Shown: positions 1 through 8,429 of the stretch, one piece after another
Numbering within the stretch: the stretch's first letter is position 1
Layout of the letters: each line of letters opens with the position of its first letter
Assembly (NCBI GenBank): GCA_900549665.1
Contig: URPH01000003.1
Span: forward strand, 1-64,000
Source: an uncultured Lachnospiraceae bacterium
GTDB lineage: Bacteria; Bacillota; Clostridia; Lachnospirales; Lachnospiraceae
Direction: 5' to 3'
DNA: 64,000 nucleotides
Made by a program: the position numbers and the translations under genes
Notes under the pieces: model-generated
What the model saw: only the letters and a program-made list of their open reading frames with translations
What the model was told of the DNA's origin: nothing
Database searches by the model: none

Positions 1-55
1 CCAATAATTCAGCAAAATCTTTTGGTTTGTAATTAGTGATATTAGATGTGTTCAT
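1..55 (-). CDS. IS607-like serine recombinase or MerR-type HTH protein, N-terminus only
   Basis: The first 18 codons of a minus-strand gene are present before the window edge. An ATG at 55 is preceded by a strong GGAGGATA ribosome site at 61-68. The peptide contains YKPKDFAELL, which fits the opening helix of the MerR-like domain that starts IS607-family TnpA recombinases (usual pattern Y-x-P-K-E-F-A-x-L-x-G-V). If so, an insertion sequence borders the polysaccharide locus. Other MerR or excisionase-type proteins start in a similar way, so the family is a guess from 18 residues. No element end can be defined here. Confidence 0.45.
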   Translation of the reverse strand, partial: MNTSNITNYKPKDFAELL

Positions 56-152
56 AACAATATCCTCCATGAGTATATTTCAACACATTTAATCACTATT
101 GACAATGATTTTGATTACTTAAAGTTTCCTCCTTTATAGTAATATACATCCA

Positions 153-1163
153 TTATATTTCAAAGCCGGACCTCTGTGGAAATTTTTCCTCAAAAGCCAT
201 ACAGATTTCATCCCGCACCTTATCAAAATCTTTTACGGTTCCGGTATCATTAAGACAGATAACTTCGTATTTTTCTGTTTTAATCGCTTCAGCAATTCCG
301 GAGGTATCGTCCTTTATCTGAAAATACATCCCGAACTTCTTTTTGCGTGGGCAAAAGTTACCCTTTGCTAACTGCCAGTATTTCATCAGCCACTGATTGA
401 CATTTGTTTGATTTCTAAATCTGCAGCTGCACGTATCATCCAGCACCTCACGCTCTTTTTCCCAGACTTCTTCAAAGGTTTTCTTTAAAAACCCGGATGT
501 GATATGTTGATTGTAAAATCCGGTAAAATAACCCTTATGCAACAGAAACAGAGTCCGTACAGATACCTTCATTCCATAGCTGATATTCAGCCATCTGCCC
601 ATATCTCGTCTAAAACACTGACGGACATCAAAATGATCGTTGATCAGCCCAATATCATTGGCATGAAAATTTCCGGCGCTGTTTTTTCCAAACGCAACAC
701 AATCCAGTCCCATGATATCACACGGCAGTCCATTTCTGAAAAATTGCTCCGGAGACACTTTCTTGTTTAAAAACATGTCATCATTGAAGTACACAAACTG
801 TTCCGAAAGTCCCGGAATCCGATGCAGATTCAGTTCAATCGTATGGGAATTAAAGGTTGGCAGATATTTATGCGGTATATAATCCTCATGTCTGACTACA
901 TGAAGTCTGGGATGCTGCACATTGAGCCATGCCGGAATATGTCCCCATGTCACAAAATAGATGTTTCCAACCCAGGGAGCATACTTTTCTACAGCCCGGA
1001 ACCAATAACGTAAATTATCCCAGTCACGGTATCTTGTTTTACTGTCATCCTCAAGTCTTGCATTTGACCGGTATTTGCTTTTTTCTGCAAGCCATACCGG
1101 ATCGTTACCATCTACCCAGGCAATAACAAAATCAATTGATGATTTCAGAAAATCTTTACTCAT
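153..1163 (-). CDS. Stealth-family sugar-phosphate transferase
   Basis: This 336-residue cytosolic protein matches the Stealth family, whose members transfer hexose-1-phosphate from a nucleotide sugar to build phosphodiester-linked capsule or surface polymers. Conserved region 1 is visible near residues 11-25 (DFVIAWVDGNDPVW). Region 2 follows at about 41-150, with RYRDWDNLRYWFRAVE, IYFVTWGHIPAWL and the FVYFNDDMF motif. The C-terminal half carries weaker Stealth blocks. An AGGAA site precedes the ATG. It lies 13 bases downstream of the TagF-like gene and fits a phosphate-containing glycopolymer. The donor sugar cannot be read from sequence. Confidence 0.85.
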   Translation of the reverse strand: MSKDFLKSSIDFVIAWVDGNDPVWLAEKSKYRSNARLEDDSKTRYRDWDNLRYWFRAVEKYAPWVGNIYFVTWGHIPAWLNVQHPRLHVVRHEDYIPHKYLPTFNSHTIELNLHRIPGLSEQFVYFNDDMFLNKKVSPEQFFRNGLPCDIMGLDCVAFGKNSAGNFHANDIGLINDHFDVRQCFRRDMGRWLNISYGMKVSVRTLFLLHKGYFTGFYNQHITSGFLKKTFEEVWEKEREVLDDTCSCRFRNQTNVNQWLMKYWQLAKGNFCPRKKKFGMYFQIKDDTSGIAEAIKTEKYEVICLNDTGTVKDFDKVRDEICMAFEEKFPQRSGFEI

Positions 1164-1176
1164 GGCATTTCCTTTT

Positions 1177-3819
1177 CTATAGCTGTATCTCTTCTCTCAT
1201 ATTTATCAGTTTCTGATAAATCCGTTCGCAATTATTTTGATCATGATATGCAAACACTTCTTCAATTCGTTTTTTGTACTTTTCCTTCAGCTGACATCCA
1301 TTATTGGCATATTCTATAATACGTTCAACTGTATTCTCCAAATTATATTCCACTTCTCCGAAGCCATCTTTCTCATAATCAAAATAACCTTTATTGTAGG
1401 TGTGCTTCCCGCTAAAAAAATCATCTCTGTCAAACTGGCAATATAAAACCGGCTTATTCAGATATGCAAAATCAAACACGGTAGAGGAATAATCTGTAAT
1501 CAGCAGACTGCTTTCTGCAAATAAAACCCGATATGAATCTAACGGAGATGCAAACTCCACATCATCCCTTTTATGAAAAAATCCAATATACGGCTGCATA
1601 AGAGGATGGGGAACAAATCGTAATTTATATCCGTTTTTCCTTAGTTCTTCAAGCAACCGTTCATGATTGATCAAAGCATCATAAAATAAGTAATATTCAC
1701 TGTTAATAAAACCGTTTCTTAACAAATGGGTTCCATTTTCCTTATTCAGTCCTTCAAGCAAATAGCTCCGCCATGTCGGAACAATAGAAATAATTTTTTT
1801 ATGATCGTCTTTCAAATAATCATATCGCGAGAATCCGGTCAGCCAGACCTCTTTTTCTGTATAAAAGTAATCTCCTTCCAGAATTGACCGGTATTCTCTT
1901 ATACTTGTTGTCACAAAGCCAAACAGATTTTTGTTGTATCTGTTTAACCATGCCGAAAGATCATCTTTCGTAACACCATGTTGTAAAAAAACAAATTTGG
2001 GCAGTTTCAGGCTACGATATCCCAGTTCATATCCTCGGAACGGATGCTGCACAATTTTTTCCCCCTGAGATGATATATTATAGGTACTTAATAAGTGTAA
2101 TAGCCTGTGTTTTACGGAAAAAGTGCCGACAACCGGTCCGATTTTTTTCAAACGCCGGTAATCCGGGCTTTCTTTACTTATTACAAAGTATATTTTCAGC
2201 CCCTTTGGTTTTATCTTACACAAATACGTAAATAGCGCTTCACCATTATCATCCGCTTTCAGAATACGATCCGATATCATCCAGATTTCTTTATGCGGTA
2301 ATTGATTTAAAATTCCATATAAAAGCCGGACAACCGCAACTCTTTTACTGCCTCTCTGTCCCCTAAGGATGATTCCTGTCAAATAAGACAATTCATAATG
2401 CAAACAGCACCGGCATCTTTTTAATATGATATCCGCATCCTGTTTTTGCATAATCCATCCCGGATAGCGTTTATAGGAATATCTGCAATGTGAATCCAAC
2501 GGAAAAAACTGTTCCAGAAATATTTTTTCAATCTTAACAAATTTATCTTCTGTTTTAATCAAAAAACATATTTGGACTCTTCTTTCCCCATTCAAATCTA
2601 TATCAACACTAAAGCTGTATTTATCATATAAATACTGTCCGAAAAACTGAGGCTGCGTAACAATTTTTTTTAAGGAAAGCGGAATGATCCTATCATTCAC
2701 GGCAACGGATAATGGTGCTACCGATCTCCTTTCAAATAAAAAATGAGGAATCCAGCCTTCAAGCAATATCCGGTCCTTTTTAAATGTTGCAAAGGAGAGC
2801 CTTAATGGGGTATTTTCTATATTATTCTCCGACACTGAAAGATAAGAATAATTTCTCTCCTTTCGATAAATCAAATATGCTTTATGTTCTCTCCATAACT
2901 GCTTTTGTGCCATGATAACATCTGTATCAACCATATCACATACTTCAAGCAGCAAATTTTTATACTCCTGTAATTCATCTTCCGATAAAACAGTCTGCGC
3001 AAGCTTATTCTGGCGAAACCGCCATTGAAACTCATACATCACTACATTTTGAATGAATTTAGGAATGTACCCGCATTTTTTCTCCGCATACTTCATGATG
3101 TATAATGAAAATTGCTGCAAACTATCAATATACCATTTGTGATTACTTTTCGCACGATTTACCAACGTATCATTGTGTCTGCGATACCAGTATTTTGTTG
3201 TCGCCAGAAAACCAATCTTCTTTTTTTCCAGCAAAATACGCTGCATTTCCCGCGCATCTTCATTTGTGGGAATATCCACAGCATCATTAAATCCGACTTT
3301 TTTAGCTGTCGTCGCCCGTATAAAGGACGAATTAATAAATAATTGAGGATTATTCCATTCCACCTCCAGATCAACAACTCTTGATCCCGAATTAAATTTA
3401 TAATTCAAAATATGTTCTCCGTGTCTTGTGCCAAAAAACCACACCGGAAACGCAATTACATCCGTCTGATCATCATATTTTTTTATAAATTTTTTTGCTT
3501 CACGAAACGCGTTTTTTGCTAATTTATCATCAGAATCCAGGAAATTGAGCCATCTTCCGGCTGCTTCAGCAACGCCTCTGTTACGTGCAGCCGAAGCTCC
3601 CTGATTATGCTGATGAATAACCCGGATAACATCGGGATATTTTTTTCCATATTGATCACAGATTTCTCCACTTCCGTCCGTTGATCCGTCATCAATCAGG
3701 ATCACCTCAACTCTTCTCATTTCAAAAGACTGGTGCAGCACACTTTCGATTGCATCCGGTAAATACTTTTTTCTATTATAGATCGGAATAATAACCGAAA
3801 ACAAAATCTCGTCATCCAT
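1177..3819 (-). CDS. GT2 glycosyltransferase fused to TagF-like CDP-glycerol/ribitol phosphotransferase
   Basis: This is an 880-residue bifunctional protein. Residues 1-230 form a GT-A family 2 transferase with VIIPIYN, a DDG at 43-45 and DSDD at 95-98. A linker region follows. Residues about 480-875 match CDP-glycerol glycerophosphotransferases (TagF/TarF/TarL), which polymerise alditol phosphate on teichoic-type chains. The two catalytic histidines expected in that family are visible in FLQHGV (about 614) and FVPHP (about 738), followed by ITDYSSTVFD. It is next to tagH and tagG, so its product is probably exported by that ABC transporter. Whether the alditol is glycerol or ribitol is unknown. 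Confidence 0.88.
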   Translation of the reverse strand: MDDEILFSVIIPIYNRKKYLPDAIESVLHQSFEMRRVEVILIDDGSTDGSGEICDQYGKKYPDVIRVIHQHNQGASAARNRGVAEAAGRWLNFLDSDDKLAKNAFREAKKFIKKYDDQTDVIAFPVWFFGTRHGEHILNYKFNSGSRVVDLEVEWNNPQLFINSSFIRATTAKKVGFNDAVDIPTNEDAREMQRILLEKKKIGFLATTKYWYRRHNDTLVNRAKSNHKWYIDSLQQFSLYIMKYAEKKCGYIPKFIQNVVMYEFQWRFRQNKLAQTVLSEDELQEYKNLLLEVCDMVDTDVIMAQKQLWREHKAYLIYRKERNYSYLSVSENNIENTPLRLSFATFKKDRILLEGWIPHFLFERRSVAPLSVAVNDRIIPLSLKKIVTQPQFFGQYLYDKYSFSVDIDLNGERRVQICFLIKTEDKFVKIEKIFLEQFFPLDSHCRYSYKRYPGWIMQKQDADIILKRCRCCLHYELSYLTGIILRGQRGSKRVAVVRLLYGILNQLPHKEIWMISDRILKADDNGEALFTYLCKIKPKGLKIYFVISKESPDYRRLKKIGPVVGTFSVKHRLLHLLSTYNISSQGEKIVQHPFRGYELGYRSLKLPKFVFLQHGVTKDDLSAWLNRYNKNLFGFVTTSIREYRSILEGDYFYTEKEVWLTGFSRYDYLKDDHKKIISIVPTWRSYLLEGLNKENGTHLLRNGFINSEYYLFYDALINHERLLEELRKNGYKLRFVPHPLMQPYIGFFHKRDDVEFASPLDSYRVLFAESSLLITDYSSTVFDFAYLNKPVLYCQFDRDDFFSGKHTYNKGYFDYEKDGFGEVEYNLENTVERIIEYANNGCQLKEKYKKRIEEVFAYHDQNNCERIYQKLINMREEIQL

Positions 3820-3872
3820 ATATTGGTATCTCCATATTAAAAGCTTTTATATATTCAATAATACATTCTTCT

Positions 3873-4601
3873 TTATTTCATAAATTCCTTATAATGTTCA
3901 AGAACTTCCTTCGGCCTTCCAATTTCCTTGATTATGCCATCGTGCATCCACATGATCCGGTCACACAGCTCCTGTAATGTGCCCAGACTGTGGGATACGA
4001 TCACTACCGTTCTTTCTTTTCCTGCTATCAGTTCTTTCATTTTTGCGTAGCTTTTCTTTTTGAAATGCTCATCACCTACACTCAGCACTTCATCAATCAG
4101 CATAATATCAGTCTCTAAGATCGCCGTTACGGAGAATGCCAGCTTGGAATACATACCGCTGGAATATGTGCGCACCGGCTGATCAATAAAATCTCCAAGC
4201 TCCGAAAACTCTATAATCTCATCCAGATGAGCGCGTACTTCTTTTTCGGAAAAGCCTAAAAGCATCCCTGACAGCATGATATTTTCACGCCCTGTCAGCT
4301 GGTTTTTAAACCCCACACCGATTGCCAGCAATGAAATAGAATGTCCGTGCAGATCAATGCTTCCCTCATCTGCCGAGAAAATATTGGCAAGCGCTCTTAA
4401 CAATGTGGACTTTCCGCTTCCGTTCTTGCCAATGATGCCGAGAATTTCTCCCTCCGAAACCTCAAAGCTGACACCTCTCACAGCCTCAAACACCTTTGCA
4501 TCCGGAGCTTTTAATCTCAACAGGTTTTTTTTAATTGAATAGGACTGAACACTTTTATATCGTATTTTAACATCCTTTACGGTAATTGATGTATGTTCCA
4601 T
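3873..4601 (-). CDS. tagH: Polysaccharide/teichoic acid ABC exporter ATPase (TagH-like)
   Basis: This is a cytosolic nucleotide-binding subunit that powers export of lipid-linked glycopolymer. Walker A is GKNGSGKST, the signature is TYSSGMYSKLAFS and Walker B is DIMLIDEVLS with an H-loop in VIVSHS. The length of about 242 residues is that of short TagH/KpsT/Wzt-type ATPases without a C-terminal carbohydrate-binding domain. An in-frame ATG at 4607 lies only one base from the GAGG site, whereas the ATG at 4601 is six bases away, so 4601 is preferred. It starts a few bases after the permease gene stop and is probably translationally coupled to it. Confidence 0.92.
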   Translation of the reverse strand: MEHTSITVKDVKIRYKSVQSYSIKKNLLRLKAPDAKVFEAVRGVSFEVSEGEILGIIGKNGSGKSTLLRALANIFSADEGSIDLHGHSISLLAIGVGFKNQLTGRENIMLSGMLLGFSEKEVRAHLDEIIEFSELGDFIDQPVRTYSSGMYSKLAFSVTAILETDIMLIDEVLSVGDEHFKKKSYAKMKELIAGKERTVVIVSHSLGTLQELCDRIMWMHDGIIKEIGRPKEVLEHYKEFMK

Positions 4602-4613
4602 TTTCATCCTCGA

Positions 4614-5396
4614 TCATATAACTTTTACATATGTATTTTCATGTTTATAAATATTGGAAACTCCAAATGCGGATAACAACAATCCGATTATCAGCCATAT
4701 GCCCATCAGCTTCCAGTCCGGAGACATCTGATTTAAAATACAGTTTCTCAACGCATCGACAAATAAAGCAATCGGATTGCAGCTTAGCAGGATTGTGGAA
4801 TAAGGTCTGGGGATACTTGTGTTAATATTATAAAAAACACCTGTCAGATAAAACATAAATCTCAGTAAAATGGTAATAATATTGGCCATATCATCAACAA
4901 ACACCCCTATATGCGCCAGTACACAACAGCATCCAAATGTAAAAATCACGGCATCAGCCACAATTGGCACAATCAGTAAAACATGCCAGTCTACTGATAT
5001 TCCGTGATAAAGCAGCATTGCAGATACAATCAAAAGACAAATGAACATCTTAAAGGTATTGACCATGATATTGGAAATAATAAGGGCAAATTTGGGTACA
5101 TATACCTTGGATACAATTGACTTATTGCTGCGCACTATCGATACCGATGCCCGGATGCAGCGGTTAAAATTATCCCACAATGCCAGAGCTATGAAAATAA
5201 ATACATTGTAATTGTCCTCTTTGTGTTTAAACAAAAAGCCAAAAACAAATGCATAAATCATCATCAGGCAAAAAGGTTCCAGAATCCACCAGATCCAATT
5301 CAGATAAGAATTGGCTACCTCAGCCTTTAACTGTGACCTTGCCTCATATACCATATATCCCCAGTATTTTTTTATATCCGATGCAAATCTTTTCAA
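4614..5396 (-). CDS. tagG: Polysaccharide/teichoic acid ABC exporter permease (TagG-like)
   Basis: This is the membrane subunit of the ABC-2 type exporter paired with the downstream ATPase. About six hydrophobic segments follow an amphipathic N-terminus (YEARSQLKAEVANSYLNWIW), as in TagG/Wzm/KpsM. The 260-residue length is normal for the family. The start codon is TTG, seven bases after a GGAGG site; the first in-frame ATG would remove 14 residues that family members normally have. It is likely the first gene of the tagG-tagH-GT2/tagF-Stealth transcription unit. Confidence 0.9.
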   Translation of the reverse strand: MKRFASDIKKYWGYMVYEARSQLKAEVANSYLNWIWWILEPFCLMMIYAFVFGFLFKHKEDNYNVFIFIALALWDNFNRCIRASVSIVRSNKSIVSKVYVPKFALIISNIMVNTFKMFICLLIVSAMLLYHGISVDWHVLLIVPIVADAVIFTFGCCCVLAHIGVFVDDMANIITILLRFMFYLTGVFYNINTSIPRPYSTILLSCNPIALFVDALRNCILNQMSPDWKLMGIWLIIGLLLSAFGVSNIYKHENTYVKVI

Positions 5397-5484
5397 ATTA
5401 AGCCTCCAGAAAACATACTAATGTCAGTGTACTACATTTGGACACGTATTCCAAGATTTCCGAAAAAATTATAAAATCCACCCA

Positions 5485-7089
5485 TCACTTATCATGGGAA
5501 ACCGGCAGCAAAACAAACCATGCTGCCATACAGGGTGCAAAATAATACATGGTGTATGGATGCATGGCCGTCATAAAGACCGCCAGAAACATCATAATAA
5601 CCATAATTCTCAATACAATAAGCTTAACTTTTCTTCTAAAAAGAGCATAAATCAAATCAACCAGCAACAATACAAAAGGCACCCACATCGCATAAAACAC
5701 AGGGAACATCCGTACCTTACCAATCTGAAATGATCCTGCCAGTTTATTTTTTATCCAGTCAGCCAGTTCCGGGTCAATCTGCTTAAATAAGTACGCAATC
5801 CGCTCCGGCCTGATCTCCTCCGGAAACCGATACTTATTATCCCCTTCTCCATCCAGGCCAAATGTCCTTTTTGCCAACAGTATCTTATTTTGCAGATAAA
5901 TATCGGGATATTTTAAAAGCAGCTTTGCAATTGTTTTTTTCACCTGACGGCAATCTCCTGCTGTGTAAGCATAACTCGCCCCCGGATAATTCAGCCTCTC
6001 ATATCCATTATACTTCAATACATTATCCGGATTCAGGTGCTCCTCCCTCATCTTGCTGATATCAAAAAACTGATCCAATATCGCCAGATCTTCAACATCA
6101 ATTTCTTCATAATGCCGGGCAAAAATCTCTCCCATCGGAGATGTAAATGATAATAAATTGTGACTCATGGAATTTGACTGATTTCCCAGTTTGTTCCAGC
6201 AGGAAACACAACAGACAGACAGGCAAAGTATAAGCACGCACTCTCCAATCAGCCTCAAATACTTTTTATCATGCATTCTTGCCTTTTCCCACATCAAGAA
6301 CGGAAGCACAACAATTAAAATCATCATTTCAATCCTGAAATTGACAACCAGACACCCGGTTATAACCAGCTTTATCCATTCTTTTTTGTCAGCGGAATTT
6401 CTGTTGCGGATATTCCGGTACTGATAAATGAAGTAAATCAAAAATAAAGCCGTAAGATATGCCCGCATCGGATAAAGTGCAAAATACAGACCACACGGTG
6501 AAAATATGATACAGACTATGATAACCACAGAAATATGATGTCTGTTTTTCCACCAGTCGGCAAGTATAGTGCCAAGCAAAATGCTTCCCAGCAGTATTTG
6601 CAAAATGACAACCGATACCGGATTGGGATAAATCATAAAGGCCAAAAAATAAAACAAGGACAGCATAAAGCCCTGATGATACTGAACCTGCAAATGCGAG
6701 ATAAAATCAACCATTTTAAATTCATCGGCGCCACTGCACCACCACACTCCCGGCCAACACAAAATCAGAAAAATAATGTATACAATCATAATAATCAGCA
6801 CAAATATCAGGCGTCGCCGGCTGTCACGATTTTTATTTCTGACTGCCGTAAATCCCCTGCTTATCATATTCATAAAAAAATATAACAGTACAGCAAAGGC
6901 AGTCTTTAATGTAAAATAAAACATTTTCGCATAAGGATTCCCCGATGCTTCATAATAAGATCCCGTATCCGCATATGTAAAATCGAAAAAATGCAGATCA
7001 TTCATAACAGAATACAAAAGAATAACTATGTATATAAACCAGAAAGCTATGCTTTTGGCCCGGATTTTTTTCCAAAAATGACTTATCAT
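5485..7089 (-). CDS. Multi-pass GT-C-like membrane protein (DUF6020-type)
   Basis: This is a 534-residue integral membrane protein with about ten to twelve hydrophobic segments. A loop after the third or fourth segment carries CWPGVWWCSGADEF, resembling the acidic first extracytoplasmic loop of polyprenyl-phosphate-sugar-dependent GT-C transferases. A large extracytoplasmic loop around residues 310-430 precedes the last helices. A GAGGG site sits five bases before the ATG. It resembles the protein at 27421-29100, which has a YPG...DD loop at the same relative position. It probably adds a sugar to the exported polymer, but acceptor and donor are unknown. Confidence 0.6.
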   Translation of the reverse strand: MISHFWKKIRAKSIAFWFIYIVILLYSVMNDLHFFDFTYADTGSYYEASGNPYAKMFYFTLKTAFAVLLYFFMNMISRGFTAVRNKNRDSRRRLIFVLIIMIVYIIFLILCWPGVWWCSGADEFKMVDFISHLQVQYHQGFMLSLFYFLAFMIYPNPVSVVILQILLGSILLGTILADWWKNRHHISVVIIVCIIFSPCGLYFALYPMRAYLTALFLIYFIYQYRNIRNRNSADKKEWIKLVITGCLVVNFRIEMMILIVVLPFLMWEKARMHDKKYLRLIGECVLILCLSVCCVSCWNKLGNQSNSMSHNLLSFTSPMGEIFARHYEEIDVEDLAILDQFFDISKMREEHLNPDNVLKYNGYERLNYPGASYAYTAGDCRQVKKTIAKLLLKYPDIYLQNKILLAKRTFGLDGEGDNKYRFPEEIRPERIAYLFKQIDPELADWIKNKLAGSFQIGKVRMFPVFYAMWVPFVLLLVDLIYALFRRKVKLIVLRIMVIMMFLAVFMTAMHPYTMYYFAPCMAAWFVLLPVSHDK

Positions 7090-7197
7090 TGTTTCCCTCT
7101 TAATATTTGATTTACAAATACCTTTGCGTAATTTATCTGTTACTTATTTTATTTTACCCCAGCATCACAATTTATGCACATTTTTTCTTTCAAAATA

Positions 7198-7206
7198 TGC
7201 TATAAT
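7198..7206 (+). promoter_or_regulatory. Extended -10 promoter for the 7273-9862 plus-strand unit
   Basis: TGC followed directly by TATAAT forms an extended -10 element with no clear -35 box. It gives a leader of about 60 bases ending in a strong GGGTGGGG ribosome site just before the ATG at 7273. The surrounding 7090-7272 gap holds no gene and serves as a divergent promoter region. Confidence 0.55.
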
Positions 7207-7272
7207 GTGCCCATATATGTGATATACTTTTGTAATATATTCAGTCATTAAATCAATCTTGGGTGGGGAAAT

Positions 7273-8313
7273 ATGACAATCATTATCTTTCTATTTTTTA
7301 TATTTTGTATTTCTGGCATATCTTTTGCAAAAGAAGGGACTTTCTTTAAAGACCATCTTTCAATAGATAAAACAACAAACATAAAAGGTATTTTTGTAAT
7401 TCTTATATTTATCCGTCATTATCTGCAATATGTTGACTTACAGAGTTCCTATGACAATTTTGCCAAATGTTTAAATTCAGCCCTGGGGCAATTGATTGTC
7501 ACAATGTTTCTTTTTTATTCCGGATATGGTGTAATGAAAAAAATTCAAAAGAAAGGATTGGAATATATCCATTCACTTCCCAAAAAGGCATTCAGATTAC
7601 TTTTACATTTTGATCTGGCAGTGTCACTCTTTTTATTATTAGGAATCATTTTCAGATCCTCTTTTACATTAAAACAAATCCTATTATCCTTTTTGTGCTG
7701 GGATAGTATCGGCAATAGTAATTGGTATATACTGGCTGTCATTTCTTTATATTTAATGACATATGTATCATTTCTTCTCTTTGCCAAAAAAGGAAAATAT
7801 CTTTATTTCCTTTCTCTTCTTATAATTCTGTGTGTACTCTATATGTGTACGTTAAGCATATGGAAGGATGCATATTGGTATAACACAATTTTATGTTATC
7901 CGTTAGGTGTATTTTACTGTCTGTATGAACAATATATTGAAAAATTTGTCATGAAGAAGGAATGTATTTATTGGGGCTGTATATTGTTATTATTGTATGG
8001 CTATTATAAATTCTTCACCCTCAACACCAATGTCTGGTTTTATTCCGGATGGGCAATATCATTCTCTCTTCTCGTTGTTGTGCTAACAATGAAGATTCAA
8101 ATTCAAAATAATTTATTGCAATTTTTCGGTTCTCATGTATTCAGCTTATACATATTGCAACGATTACCAATGTCTGTCTTGAAACATATAACAAATATAT
8201 CTCGACATCCATATTTTTGTTTTGTTGTATCTTTTATATGTACAATTTTTATTGCCCTAATATTTGACGAAATAACAACTTACATGGATCAAAAATGCAA
8301 AAAGGATTTGTAA
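7273..8313 (+). CDS. Acyltransferase-3 family membrane protein
   Basis: This is a 346-residue integral membrane protein with about ten hydrophobic helices. The N-terminal pattern LSIDKTTNIKGIFVILIFIRH and later MFLFYSGYG and NSNWYILAVISLYL follow the acyltransferase-3 (OafA/WecH/NodX-like) layout, in which an acyl group, usually acetyl, is moved across the membrane to a surface sugar. The motif histidine is preserved in IRHYLQ. The gene is markedly richer in A+T than its neighbours and lies on the opposite strand, suggesting separate acquisition. It heads a three-gene unit with the small membrane protein and the initiating sugar transferase. Confidence 0.75.
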   Translation: MTIIIFLFFIFCISGISFAKEGTFFKDHLSIDKTTNIKGIFVILIFIRHYLQYVDLQSSYDNFAKCLNSALGQLIVTMFLFYSGYGVMKKIQKKGLEYIHSLPKKAFRLLLHFDLAVSLFLLLGIIFRSSFTLKQILLSFLCWDSIGNSNWYILAVISLYLMTYVSFLLFAKKGKYLYFLSLLIILCVLYMCTLSIWKDAYWYNTILCYPLGVFYCLYEQYIEKFVMKKECIYWGCILLLLYGYYKFFTLNTNVWFYSGWAISFSLLVVVLTMKIQIQNNLLQFFGSHVFSLYILQRLPMSVLKHITNISRHPYFCFVVSFICTIFIALIFDEITTYMDQKCKKDL

Positions 8314-8429
8314 TTTTGTTGGTCATTGCAGGACATACAATTTTTTCACGGACACTTTTAGATTTAGTTGTTTTTCTTGCTATTCTTGCTATAATTTCTA
8401 TCATAAAGAAAGCAAAGAGGTCTTCATGA
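8295..8429 (+). CDS. Small single-pass membrane protein (44 residues)
   Basis: An ATG at 8295 opens a 44-codon frame that overlaps the acyltransferase gene by 19 bases and ends in a TGA overlapping the ATG of the sugar-phosphate transferase (8426). The peptide begins MQKGFVILLVIAGH, is hydrophobic for most of its length and ends in the basic tail IIKKAKRSS, so it is predicted to span the membrane once or twice with the tail inside. It has no strong ribosome site, which suggests coupling to the upstream gene. The downstream transferase also lacks its own site. The family is not recognised. It could instead be the decayed end of a longer membrane gene. Confidence 0.6.
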   Translation: MQKGFVILLVIAGHTIFSRTLLDLVVFLAILAIISIIKKAKRSS

